Origin: Albidovulum marisflavi | GTDB taxonomy: Bacteria > Pseudomonadota > Alphaproteobacteria > Rhodobacterales > Rhodobacteraceae | Reading direction: 5' to 3' | Assembly (NCBI RefSeq): GCF_025751435.1 | Contig: NZ_JAOWKY010000001.1 | Span: 1,162,001 to 1,226,000, forward strand | Length of the DNA: 64,000 nt | Shown: positions 18,022-25,248 of the stretch, one piece after another | How the letters are laid out: every line of letters starts with the position of its first letter | How positions within the stretch are numbered: the stretch's first letter is position 1 | Notes under the pieces: generated by a model | Told to the model about the DNA's origin: nothing | Database searches by the model: none | What the model saw: the letters and a program-made list of their open reading frames with translations, nothing else | Translations under genes and position numbers: made by a program

Positions 18022-18050
18022 GTTGCGGCGACATCCACGGCCGCCGCAAC
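18022..18050 (-). other. Intercistronic stem-loop between choX and choW
   Basis: GTTGCGGCG (18022-18030) and CGCCGCAAC (18042-18050) form a perfect 9-bp stem with an 11-nt loop in the choX-choW gap. No T-tract follows, so it is not a simple terminator. Such a hairpin after a binding-protein gene often stabilises the upstream message and raises its yield relative to the membrane subunits; that role is inferred. Confidence 0.55.
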
Positions 18051-18080
18051 TGGGTCATGCGGGTTTATGCCCGACAGGTC

Positions 18081-19004
18081 TTACTGGATCGCCGAAGTCA
18101 CGGCCGCCATCGCGTCGCCGCCGTCCTTGGCGGTCACGCCGTCCAGCCAGGGCGTCAGCGCGTCCTGGTTCGCGGCCAGCCATGCCTTCGCGGCGTCGCC
18201 TGGCTCTTCGCCCTCGTTCAGGATCGCCCCCATGATCTCGTTTTCCATGGCAAGCGAGAATTCGAGGTTCTCAAGCAGCTTTCCGACGTTCGGGCATTCG
18301 GCCACATAGCCCGCGCGCACATTGGTGTAGACTTCGGCGCCGCCGAAGTTCGGCCCGAACCAGTCGTCGCCGCCCGCAAGATAGGTCATCTTGTAGTTGG
18401 CGTTCATCGGGTGGGGCTCCCAGCCCAGGAAGATGATCGGCTTGTCGTCGCCGTTGTGCTTTTCCACCTCGGCAAGCATCCCCTGCTCCGAGCTTTCGAC
18501 GACATCAAACCCTTCCAGGCCGAAAGCATTCGAGGAGATCATGTCAAGGATCAGCCGGTTGCCGTCGTTGCCGGGTTCGATCCCGTAGATCTGCCCTTCA
18601 AGCGCATCCTTGTGCGCGGCGATGTCGGCGAAGTCGCCGATGCCAAGCGCCGCGCCGGCCTCGTTCGTGGCAAGGGTGTATTTCGCGCCGACCAGGTTGA
18701 CGCGAACGATGTCGACTGTGCCCCCATCGCGGTAGGGCGCAATGTCGGCCTCCATCGTGGGCATCCAGTTGCCGAGGAAGACGTCGATGTCGCCCTCGGC
18801 CATGCCGGTATAGGTCACCGGGATCGAAAGAACCTTGACGTCGGTTTCATAGCCGAGGGCGTCAAGGATCGTGGTCGTCACTGCCGTGGTCGCGGTGATG
18901 TCTGTCCAGCCGACATCAGAGAACGTCACGGTGTCGCAGCCTTCGGCAAAGGCGGGCGCCGCCGTAAGGGCGACGCTGGCAAGCAGGATCGAACGAAGGA
19001 TCAT
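18081..19004 (-). CDS. choX: Choline-binding periplasmic protein
   Basis: A 307-residue substrate-binding protein of the OpuAC/ChoX class. A Sec signal peptide is evident (MILRSILLASVALTAAPAFA, cleavage near residue 20). The mature part has WTDITATTAVTTTILDALGY, FLGNWMPTME and FLGWEPHPMN, which contribute the aromatic cage that binds the quaternary ammonium in this family. It delivers choline to ChoWV from the periplasm. It is the first gene of the operon, with GGGAG 8 nt before the ATG and a predicted BetI operator overlapping its promoter. Confidence 0.95.
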   Translation of the reverse strand: MILRSILLASVALTAAPAFAEGCDTVTFSDVGWTDITATTAVTTTILDALGYETDVKVLSIPVTYTGMAEGDIDVFLGNWMPTMEADIAPYRDGGTVDIVRVNLVGAKYTLATNEAGAALGIGDFADIAAHKDALEGQIYGIEPGNDGNRLILDMISSNAFGLEGFDVVESSEQGMLAEVEKHNGDDKPIIFLGWEPHPMNANYKMTYLAGGDDWFGPNFGGAEVYTNVRAGYVAECPNVGKLLENLEFSLAMENEIMGAILNEGEEPGDAAKAWLAANQDALTPWLDGVTAKDGGDAMAAVTSAIQ

Positions 19005-19022
19005 GGGGAACTCCCTTTTTTA

Positions 19023-19042
19023 TTGATTGGCGCGTCAATTAA
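19023..19042. promoter_or_regulatory. Predicted BetI operator before choX
   Basis: An imperfect 20-bp palindrome with arms TTGATTG and CAATTAA around GCGCGT. It shares TTGATTG(G/A)CG with the second site before betI and lies 19-38 nt upstream of the choX start. The BetI family binds similar TTGATTG-type palindromes. Confidence 0.6.
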
Positions 19043-19066
19043 CCGCACCAGGACCGGGCCTTGCAA
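19038..19066 (-). promoter_or_regulatory. Predicted choX promoter
   Basis: Read on the minus strand, a TTGCAA -35 (19066-19061) and a GTTAAT -10 (19043-19038) are 17 nt apart. The -10 overlaps the palindrome at 19023-19042, as expected of a repressor-controlled promoter. Confidence 0.45.
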
Positions 19067-19157
19067 GCAAAATCTCATCTACTCGGCTTCTTCAGTCCCG
19101 AAAGCCTATGCCATAGCGGCTGTCGTGGCAAAGGCGCAGTTGTGAACAAGTTTTTTC

Positions 19158-19177
19158 TTGATTGACGAGTCAACAAA
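19158..19177. promoter_or_regulatory. Predicted BetI operator before betI
   Basis: A 20-bp imperfect palindrome beginning TTGATTGACG and continuing AGTCAACAAA, with TTGAC...GTCAA at its core. It resembles the site before choX and lies 38-57 nt upstream of the betI ATG, suggesting that BetI controls both divergent units and itself. Confidence 0.6.
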
Positions 19178-19214
19178 CGCTCTTGTAACTCGGAAGCAAG
19201 GACAGGAGCGAGCA

Positions 19215-19790
19215 ATGCCCAAGATCGGGATGGAACCGATTCGCAAGGAAGCACTTGTGAAGGCGACGATCGTCGAGATCGGACGCACCGGATCGCTGGA
19301 CGTGACTGTCAGCCAGATCGCCAAGCGCGCTGGCATGTCCTCGGCGCTGGCGCATCACTATTTCGGATCGAAGGAACAGATATTCCTGGCCGCGATGCGC
19401 CATATCCTGACGCTTTATGGGGCAGAGGTTCGCGGCGCGCTGACGGCGGCTGACGGGGAGTGGGCGCGGGTCACGGGCATCGTGCGCGCCAGCTTCTCGA
19501 CCGCGAATTTCCGCCGCGAGGTGATTGGCGCCTGGCTGAACTTCTATGTGCTGGCCCAGACGGTGCCAGAGGCGAAGCGGCTTCTCTCGATCTACCATCG
19601 ACGCCTGCATTCGAACCTTTGCCACGAACTGCGGACGCTGATCGGCGCGCGTGCCGACGCAGTGGCGCGCCACGTCGGCGCGTTGATCGATGGTGTCTAC
19701 CTGCGCGAGGCGCTGAAATCCGCGCCCCCAGACGCCGCAGCTGCGGCGGAAGAGGTCCTGTCCTACATCAAGCTGGAACTGAGGGACTGA
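19215..19790 (+). CDS. betI: TetR-family choline-responsive repressor BetI
   Basis: A 191-residue TetR regulator. The HTH (LDVTVSQIAKRAGMSSALAHHYFGSKEQIFLAAMRHIL, about residues 29-66) and the C-terminal effector domain (RREVIGAWLNFYVLAQTVPEAKRLLSIYHRRLHSNL) are characteristic of BetI. It represses choline uptake and oxidation genes and is released by choline. The ATG at 19215 has ACAGGAGCGAG before it and the family start MPKIGMEPIRK. It is divergent from choXWV and the first gene of a betI-dehydratase-betA unit. Confidence 0.95.
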   Translation: MPKIGMEPIRKEALVKATIVEIGRTGSLDVTVSQIAKRAGMSSALAHHYFGSKEQIFLAAMRHILTLYGAEVRGALTAADGEWARVTGIVRASFSTANFRREVIGAWLNFYVLAQTVPEAKRLLSIYHRRLHSNLCHELRTLIGARADAVARHVGALIDGVYLREALKSAPPDAAAAAEEVLSYIKLELRD

Positions 19791-19792
19791 CG

Positions 19793-19825
19793 ATGGCGGA
19801 CCAGTCGCGGATGAACCACAGATGA
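19793..19825 (+). CDS. Possible 10-residue coupling peptide before the dehydratase gene
   Basis: Three bases after the betI stop an ATG with a good GAGGGA Shine-Dalgarno sequence opens a 10-codon frame ([10 protein letters not shown]). Its stop overlaps the ATG of the next gene as ATGA. The dehydratase start has no strong ribosome-binding site of its own, so this mini-frame may deliver ribosomes by coupling. It could also be chance. Confidence 0.35.
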   Translation: MADQSRMNHR

Positions 19826-20814
19826 TCGCGTCGCCCCAGGAATTGTCCGAGGCGTTTGCGACGACGCGCCGGACCACGGTGCGGACCCCGCTGATCGAGT
19901 CCGCGCCACTGGCACGGGCCACAGGGGCGGCACGGGCCTTCGTCAAGGCGGAAAACCTTCAGACCGCGGGGTCGTTCAAGATCCGCGGCGCCACCTGGCG
20001 TCTGACCCGGCTTTCCGAGGATGAGCGCAGGGCGGGTGTGGTGGCCTATTCGTCGGGCAATTTCGCGCAAGGCCTGGCCGCAGCGGGGCAGGCGCAGGGG
20101 GTTCCCGTGACGATCGTGATGCCGGTCGACGCGCCAGAATCCAAGCGCCGCGCAACCGAGGTATTGGGCGCGCGCATCGTCCTGTCCCATCACGGCGACC
20201 GCCCACGGGAAGAGGCCGCCTCGGCCCTTGCGAGGGAAATCGCGGCGGAAGAGGGCCTGGTGCTGCTTCATCCCTTCGACGATCCCGCCATCGTGGCCGG
20301 ACAGGCGGGCGCCGCGCTGGAAGCGCTGGAGCAGCTTGCGGAACAGGAAGCCCGCGTCGATCTGGTCGCTTGTCCCGTGGGCGGCGGCGGGCTGGTCGGC
20401 GGCGTGTCGCTTGCGTTTCACGATGCCGACCCGTCCGTCCGGCTGTTTGCGGTCGAACCCGAAGGCTACGACGGCATGGGGCAGTCGCTGGCCGCCGGCG
20501 AACGGCGGCGCGTCGCCTCGGGGCGGGTAACGATCTGCGACGCGCTTCAGGCGACCGAACCGGGGGCCGCGCCGTTCGCCGCCGCCCGCCTTGCCGGGGT
20601 GACGGGGCTTTCCGTCACCGATGGCGAGGTCCGCAGCGCGATGCGGTTCGCCTTTGAGCGGCTGAAGCTGGTGCTTGAGCCGTCAGGCGCGGTGGGGCTT
20701 GCGGCGGCCCTGGCGGGACGACTGCCGGTCGAGGGGGAAAACCTGCTGGTCTTCGTGACAGGCGGAAATGTGGCCTTTGAAAGCTTTGCGGCTGTCTTGG
20801 GCCAACAGGATTAG
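19822..20814 (+). CDS. PLP-dependent serine/threonine dehydratase-like enzyme
   Basis: A 330-residue fold-type II PLP enzyme. The cofactor lysine lies in SFKIRGA (about residue 53), the serine/asparagine loop is SSGNFAQG, and the phosphate-binding glycine loop is GGGGLVGG near residue 187. It belongs to the threonine/serine dehydratase branch, with no C-terminal ACT regulatory domain, so it is the catabolic type. An EutB-like (hydroxyectoine) dehydratase or a serine racemase are alternatives. It sits between betI and betA where betB is usually found. A role in removing serine made from betaine-derived glycine is plausible but inferred. Confidence 0.82.
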   Translation: MIASPQELSEAFATTRRTTVRTPLIESAPLARATGAARAFVKAENLQTAGSFKIRGATWRLTRLSEDERRAGVVAYSSGNFAQGLAAAGQAQGVPVTIVMPVDAPESKRRATEVLGARIVLSHHGDRPREEAASALAREIAAEEGLVLLHPFDDPAIVAGQAGAALEALEQLAEQEARVDLVACPVGGGGLVGGVSLAFHDADPSVRLFAVEPEGYDGMGQSLAAGERRRVASGRVTICDALQATEPGAAPFAAARLAGVTGLSVTDGEVRSAMRFAFERLKLVLEPSGAVGLAAALAGRLPVEGENLLVFVTGGNVAFESFAAVLGQQD

Positions 20815-20824
20815 GGGCGAAGAA

Positions 20825-22474
20825 ATGGAAGCGGATTATGTGATCGTCGGCGCGGGGTCCGCCGGATGCGCGATGGCCTACCGGCTGGCCGAAGCCGGCC
20901 GCTCGGTCATCGTCATCGAGCATGGGGGGTCGGACGCCGGACCTTTCATCCAGATGCCGGGCGCGCTGTCCTATCCAATGAACATGCCGATGTATGACTG
21001 GGGGTTCCGGACGGAACCCGAACCGCATCTGGGCGGGCGACGGCTTGCCACGCCGCGCGGCAAGGTGATCGGGGGATCGTCTTCGATCAACGGCATGGTC
21101 TTCGTGCGCGGCCACGCGCGCGACTTCGACCATTGGGCCGACACTGGGGCCGCCGGCTGGTCCTACGCCGACGTCTTGCCCTACTTCCGGCGGATGGAAA
21201 CCTGGCACGGTGGCGACGCCGGAGAGTTTCGCGGCACCTCCGGACCGCTTCACGTTTCACGCGGCCCAAGGACCAATCCCCTGTTCCACGCCTTCGTCGA
21301 GGCGGGACGACAGGCTGGATATGAAGTCACCTCGGACTACAACGGGCAGAAGCAGGAGGGCTTTGGCCCGATGGAGGCGACGATCTACAAGGGTCGGCGC
21401 TGGTCGGCGGCCAATGCCTATCTCAAGCCTGCCCTCAAACGGCCGAACTGCACCCTGACACGCGCCTTTGCGCGGCGCGTGGTGATCGAGAACGGCCGGG
21501 CAACCGGCGTCGAGGTCGAGCGCGGCGGAGCAGTCAGTGTCATCCGCGCGCGGGCCGAGGTCATCCTTGCCGCCTCGTCCATCAACACGCCCAAGATCCT
21601 GATGCTGTCAGGCATCGGTTCGGCTGCACATCTGGCCGAACACGGCATCCCGGTCGTCGCGGATCGGCCCGGGGTGGGGGCGAACCTTCAGGATCACCTT
21701 GAGATCTACATGCAGTATGCGTCGCGTCAGCCGATCACCCTGTTCCGCTACTGGAACCTGCTGGGAAAGGCCTGGGTGGGCGCGCAGTGGCTGCTGACGG
21801 GCGGGGGCATCGGCGCGTCGAACCAGTTCGAAAGCTGTGCCTTCATCCGCTCTGACAAGGGCGTCGACTATCCCGACATCCAGTATCATTTCCTGCCGAT
21901 CGCCGTGCGCTATGACGGCAAGGCCGCGGCAGAAGGCCACGGGTTCCAGGCCCATGTGGGACCGATGCGGTCGAAGTCGCGCGGGGCGATCACGCTTGCC
22001 TCGGCCGATCCGAAACAGGCGCCGAAGATATTCTTCAACTACATGTCGCATCCCGACGACTGGTCCGAGTTCCGCAAATGCGTTCGCCTGACGCGGGAAA
22101 TCTTCGCGCAGGATGCGTTTGCGCCATTCGTGCGGCACGAAATCCAGCCCGGCGCGGCGGTCGAAAGCGACGATGACATCGATGCCTTCATCCGGGAACA
22201 TGCCGAAAGCGCCTACCACCCCTGCGGCACGGCGCGGATGGGCCGTCGTGACGATGCCATGGCGGTCGTGGACCCCGAATGCCGCGTGATCGGGGTCGAG
22301 GGCCTGCGCGTGGCGGACAGCTCGATCTTCCCGCGCATCACGAACGGCAACCTGAACGGGCCGTCGATCATGGTGGGCGAAAAGGCCGCGGACCACATCC
22401 TGGGCAGGGGTATGCTGTCGCCCGCGAATTCGGAACCATGGCTCAGCCCACGCTGGGCGGCGGCGCAGCGCTAG
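20825..22474 (+). CDS. betA: Choline dehydrogenase
   Basis: A 549-residue GMC-family flavoprotein oxidising choline to betaine aldehyde at the membrane. The N-terminal FAD motif GAGSAGC is at residues 9-15, [22 protein letters not shown] follows, and the catalytic histidine region [11 protein letters not shown] is near residue 465, with [19 protein letters not shown] at the C-terminus. Length and motifs match BetA (about 550). The ATG at 20825 follows AGGGGCGAAGAA, 10 nt after the dehydratase stop, so the genes are co-transcribed. Other GMC alcohol dehydrogenases are similar, but the context favours choline. Confidence 0.93.
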   Translation: MEADYVIVGAGSAGCAMAYRLAEAGRSVIVIEHGGSDAGPFIQMPGALSYPMNMPMYDWGFRTEPEPHLGGRRLATPRGKVIGGSSSINGMVFVRGHARDFDHWADTGAAGWSYADVLPYFRRMETWHGGDAGEFRGTSGPLHVSRGPRTNPLFHAFVEAGRQAGYEVTSDYNGQKQEGFGPMEATIYKGRRWSAANAYLKPALKRPNCTLTRAFARRVVIENGRATGVEVERGGAVSVIRARAEVILAASSINTPKILMLSGIGSAAHLAEHGIPVVADRPGVGANLQDHLEIYMQYASRQPITLFRYWNLLGKAWVGAQWLLTGGGIGASNQFESCAFIRSDKGVDYPDIQYHFLPIAVRYDGKAAAEGHGFQAHVGPMRSKSRGAITLASADPKQAPKIFFNYMSHPDDWSEFRKCVRLTREIFAQDAFAPFVRHEIQPGAAVESDDDIDAFIREHAESAYHPCGTARMGRRDDAMAVVDPECRVIGVEGLRVADSSIFPRITNGNLNGPSIMVGEKAADHILGRGMLSPANSEPWLSPRWAAAQR

Positions 22475-22549
22475 GGTTCGCCGCCCCTTGTCCGATGGCC
22501 GGTGCGAAGCCCTGTGCTATGATCCCCGCAGTCTGGTGCGGAGGCTGAC

Positions 22550-23083
22550 ATGGACACGAAGGTGCGCGATCTGGCCGAGCGGCTTCTGAGCCGGGGCTAC
22601 GACGACCTGCCCGAGCGGGAACAGCGCGTGCTGCGGCGCATCGCGGCCCGCGCAGCCATATCGCGCAACATTAACGAAGCGTTTCACGAAAGGCTGACGT
22701 TCGGCCAGCGGGTTGCCGACCGCGTCGCGTCCTTCGGCGGATCGTGGAGCTTCATCTTCCTGTTCGCTGCCGTGATCCTGTGCTGGGTCTCCGTGAACGC
22801 CTGGCTGCTGACGGTTCCGGCGGATCCCTATCCTTTCGTGTTCCTGAATCTGATCCTGTCGATGCTGGCCGCGATCCAGGCGCCGGTCATCATGATGTCC
22901 CAGAACCGCCAGGCGGCGAAGGATCGCGTCGCGGCCGCGCATGACTACGAAGTGAATCTCAAGTCCGAGCTCGAGATCATGAGTCTGCACGAAAAGCTGG
23001 ATGCCCTGCGCCAGCGGGAATTGGTGGATCACTTCGCACGGATCGAAGAGCGGATCGAAACTCTGCTGAACGGAAGGCGCTGA
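22550..23083 (+). CDS. DUF1003-domain membrane protein
   Basis: A 177-residue protein with a cytosolic N-terminus, two closely spaced membrane helices (about residues 63-85 and 95-115) and a helical C-terminal tail. The DUF1003 signature is seen in RVADRVASFGGSWSFIFLF...VNAWLL...DPYPFVFLNLILSMLAAIQAPVIMMSQNRQAAKDR. No function has been established for the family to my knowledge. It follows betA by 75 bp and converges with pabC at a 2-bp gap. Confidence 0.9.
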   Translation: MDTKVRDLAERLLSRGYDDLPEREQRVLRRIAARAAISRNINEAFHERLTFGQRVADRVASFGGSWSFIFLFAAVILCWVSVNAWLLTVPADPYPFVFLNLILSMLAAIQAPVIMMSQNRQAAKDRVAAAHDYEVNLKSELEIMSLHEKLDALRQRELVDHFARIEERIETLLNGRR

Positions 23084-23085
23084 GC

Positions 23086-23712
23086 TCAGCCAAGAACCAG
23101 CGTCGGGATCAGCTCCCGCAATGCGTTGCCAAGAAAGACGCGCGCGCCCCGCAGATCGTCCGGGGTCAGCGCCGCTTCCTGCGCGCGTCCCGCGGCCAGA
23201 AGCTCTGCCCGCAGCACGCCGGGCAGAAGACCCGACGCGAGGGGCGGGGTCAGAAGCGTGCGGCCCCGTTCGACGAACACGTTGGTGATCGTTCCCTCGC
23301 ACACCTCGCCGCGTTCATTGAGAAAGATCACCTCGTCCAGCCCCTCGGGCAGGCGCGCGCGCGCCTGATCGTAGATCGCGCGCTCGGTCGTCTTGTGGCG
23401 CAGAAGCGGCGCGTCCGAGGCCAGGCGTTCCGTCGCAAGGCCCGCGATCCAGCGCGGCGGGTTCGGGGCCAGCGGGGCCGTCGTGACTTCGGCGTCGCCG
23501 GCTTGGCCGATGGTCAGCCTCACCCTCAGTGCGGCATCACCCGAAACGCCGGCCAGCGCCGTGTCAATGGCACGCCGGTCCCAGCGAAAGCCAAGCGCCT
23601 GGGCCGAGGCGCGCGCGCGCGCCAGATGCGCCTCAAGGCGGCGAAAGCCGGTTTCATCCCAGCCGAAGGTTTCGATCAGGCGGGTGTCAGGTCGGCAAAG
23701 CGGGCTTTCCAC
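23086..23712 (-). CDS. pabC: Aminotransferase class IV, probable aminodeoxychorismate lyase
   Basis: A 208-residue PLP enzyme of the class IV family. It has RLIETFGWDETGFRRLEAHLARARASAQALGF near the N-terminus, KTTERAIYDQARA with the likely PLP lysine, and GEVCEGTITNVFVERG with the cofactor-binding loop. Lying directly after pabB, it should release pyruvate from aminodeoxychorismate to give p-aminobenzoate for folate. I chose the GTG at 23712 because GGGAGGAGG lies upstream; a longer frame lacks family sequence. It overlaps the end of pabB by 37 nt. Confidence 0.85.
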   Translation of the reverse strand: MESPLCRPDTRLIETFGWDETGFRRLEAHLARARASAQALGFRWDRRAIDTALAGVSGDAALRVRLTIGQAGDAEVTTAPLAPNPPRWIAGLATERLASDAPLLRHKTTERAIYDQARARLPEGLDEVIFLNERGEVCEGTITNVFVERGRTLLTPPLASGLLPGVLRAELLAAGRAQEAALTPDDLRGARVFLGNALRELIPTLVLG

Positions 23713-24806
23713 AGGGCCTCCTCCCATTCGCCTTCGGCGGTCGAATCGATGACGATGCCGCCGCCGACACCGAAGCTGACTTCGTCCCCGGCCAGGGTCA
23801 TCGTGCGGATCGCCACGTTGAAGGCCGATGCGCCGTCGGGTGCGATCCAGCCGATCCCCCCGCAATAGATGCCGCGCGGTCCTGCCTCAAGCTCGTGGAT
23901 GATCTCCATCGCCCGGATCTTCGGGGCGCCCGTGATGGATCCGCAGGGGAAAAGCGCGCGGAAGATCTCCGAGGCGGCGGTGCGCGCGACCAGGTCGCCC
24001 GTCACATGGCTGACCATCTGGTGAACGGTGGCGTAGCTTTCGATCGCGAAAAGCGCGGGCACACGCACCGATCCGACCCGCGCGATGCGCGAGATGTCGT
24101 TGCGAAGAAGGTCGACGATCATCAGGTTTTCGGCGCGGTTCTTGATGCTTTCCTGCAGCTCAAGCTTCAGCGCCGCGTCATGGGCGGGGTTGGTCGCACG
24201 CGGCGCCGTGCCCTTCATCGGCCGCGTCTCGATCCGTCCCCGGGCGTCGGTGGCAAAGAACAGCTCGGGTGAGCGCGACAGGATGATCGGCGCGTCGGGA
24301 AGGGCGACGAATGCGCCGTGGGCGACCGCCTGACGGTTCCGCAGCGCCCCGTAAAGCCCAAGCGGCGATCCCGTCACCCGCGCCACCATCTGCATCGTCA
24401 GGTTGACCTGATAGACATCTCCGGCCGCGATGTAGTCCTGCACCGCGCGAACCGCGCGCGCGTGCGCGGCCGCGTCCCAAAGCGGGTTTGCGCGGGCGAT
24501 GGTGGCGCCTGCCGCCTCGGCCCCTGCCTGGTCAAGCAGCGGTTGGGCCAGACGCGGCGAGTCGTAGACGCCGAAATGAAGAAGCGGGCCCGGCGGCCGT
24601 GGCGGCATCAGCGCGGAAAGCTTCGGTTCCAGCGCATAGCCAAGTTCATAGCTGGCGTAGCCCGCAAGCCACGCACCCTCGTCCCGCGCGGCATCGATCG
24701 CCGACAGCGCCGCGTCGACCTCGGCGGCGGTATCGGCACGGATCAGTCGCCTTGGACTGTCGAATAGCGCGGGTTCGCCGAAAGGGCCGTTTTCGAGAAG
24801 GATCAT
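23676..24806 (-). CDS. pabB: Aminodeoxychorismate synthase component I
   Basis: A 376-residue chorismate-binding enzyme. The C-terminal catalytic domain is well conserved: YIAAGDVYQVNLTMQM, RPMKGTAPRA, ENLMIVDLLRNDISRIARVGSVRVP, CGSITGAPKIRAMEIIHELE and GVGGGIVIDS. The N-terminal anthranilate-synthase-like region is shortened, as is common for alphaproteobacterial PabB. It aminates chorismate with ammonia from a PabA glutaminase, which is not in this window. It forms a two-gene unit with the overlapping pabC. Confidence 0.93.
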   Translation of the reverse strand: MILLENGPFGEPALFDSPRRLIRADTAAEVDAALSAIDAARDEGAWLAGYASYELGYALEPKLSALMPPRPPGPLLHFGVYDSPRLAQPLLDQAGAEAAGATIARANPLWDAAAHARAVRAVQDYIAAGDVYQVNLTMQMVARVTGSPLGLYGALRNRQAVAHGAFVALPDAPIILSRSPELFFATDARGRIETRPMKGTAPRATNPAHDAALKLELQESIKNRAENLMIVDLLRNDISRIARVGSVRVPALFAIESYATVHQMVSHVTGDLVARTAASEIFRALFPCGSITGAPKIRAMEIIHELEAGPRGIYCGGIGWIAPDGASAFNVAIRTMTLAGDEVSFGVGGGIVIDSTAEGEWEEALWKARFADLTPA

Positions 24807-24933
24807 CGGTCTGTGTCAGCACCCGGATAGCTGCCGGGATTGGGGGGCGGAATCGTGCCGCAAATTCGCTCGTTACGGGATTTGTTGCAAGTATGCCGCC
24901 GCCGCTTTGGCGTCCGTTCGCGGCGCGCGCGAT

Positions 24934-24947
24934 TTGACACGTGTCAA
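24934..24947. promoter_or_regulatory. CRP/FNR-type operator (TTGA-N6-TCAA)
   Basis: TTGACACGTGTCAA is a perfect 14-bp palindrome matching the half-sites bound by FnrL/Dnr/NnrR-type regulators. Its centre (24940.5) is exactly 41.5 bp before the start predicted from a downstream -10 (24970-24975), the classical class II activator position. Confidence 0.6.
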
Positions 24948-24969
24948 GGTCGAGGCGCGACGGCATGCC

Positions 24970-24975
24970 TAGGAT
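24970..24975 (+). promoter_or_regulatory. Predicted -10 element of the DUF465 gene
   Basis: TAGGAT fits a -10 hexamer with transcription starting near 24982. No -35 hexamer is present at 17 nt, which is usual for activator-dependent promoters with a site at -41.5. Confidence 0.45.
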
Positions 24976-25007
24976 CGGCGCAAAGACACGAACGATAGGA
25001 GAGCGCG

Positions 25008-25247
25008 ATGTCGAACACCCCGCATGAACTGGCCGAGGAATTCCCGGGCCTCGCCGAGAAAATTCACGACTTGAAGGCTGGAAACGCCCACTTCGCGCGG
25101 CTCACGGACGAGTATCACGACATCAACCGGCAGGTGCACCGGGCCGAGACCAACGTCGAGCCTGTGGACGGCATGACCGAAACGCTGATGCGCAAGAAGC
25201 GCGCCGCATTGAAGGACGAAATCGCCCGAATGCTGTCGGACGCCTGA
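25008..25247 (+). CDS. Small DUF465/YdcH-family protein
   Basis: A 79-residue, largely helical, charged cytosolic protein. HELAEEFPGLAEKIHDLKAGNAHFARLTDEYHDINRQVHRAE followed by LRKKRAALKDEI-like sequence (here LMRKKRAALKDEIARML) is the DUF465 pattern. The function of the family is not established. The ATG has AGGAGAG in front. A perfect FNR-type palindrome and a -10 lie upstream, so expression may respond to oxygen or nitrogen oxides. It is convergent with the PccR-like gene with a 1-bp gap. Confidence 0.9.
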   Translation: MSNTPHELAEEFPGLAEKIHDLKAGNAHFARLTDEYHDINRQVHRAETNVEPVDGMTETLMRKKRAALKDEIARMLSDA

Positions 25248-25248
25248 G

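Noticed and set aside
17118-19145. A 675-codon plus-strand frame across choVWX
   Set aside because: It is antisense to a complete ABC operon with intact motifs, and its product looks like shadow sequence.
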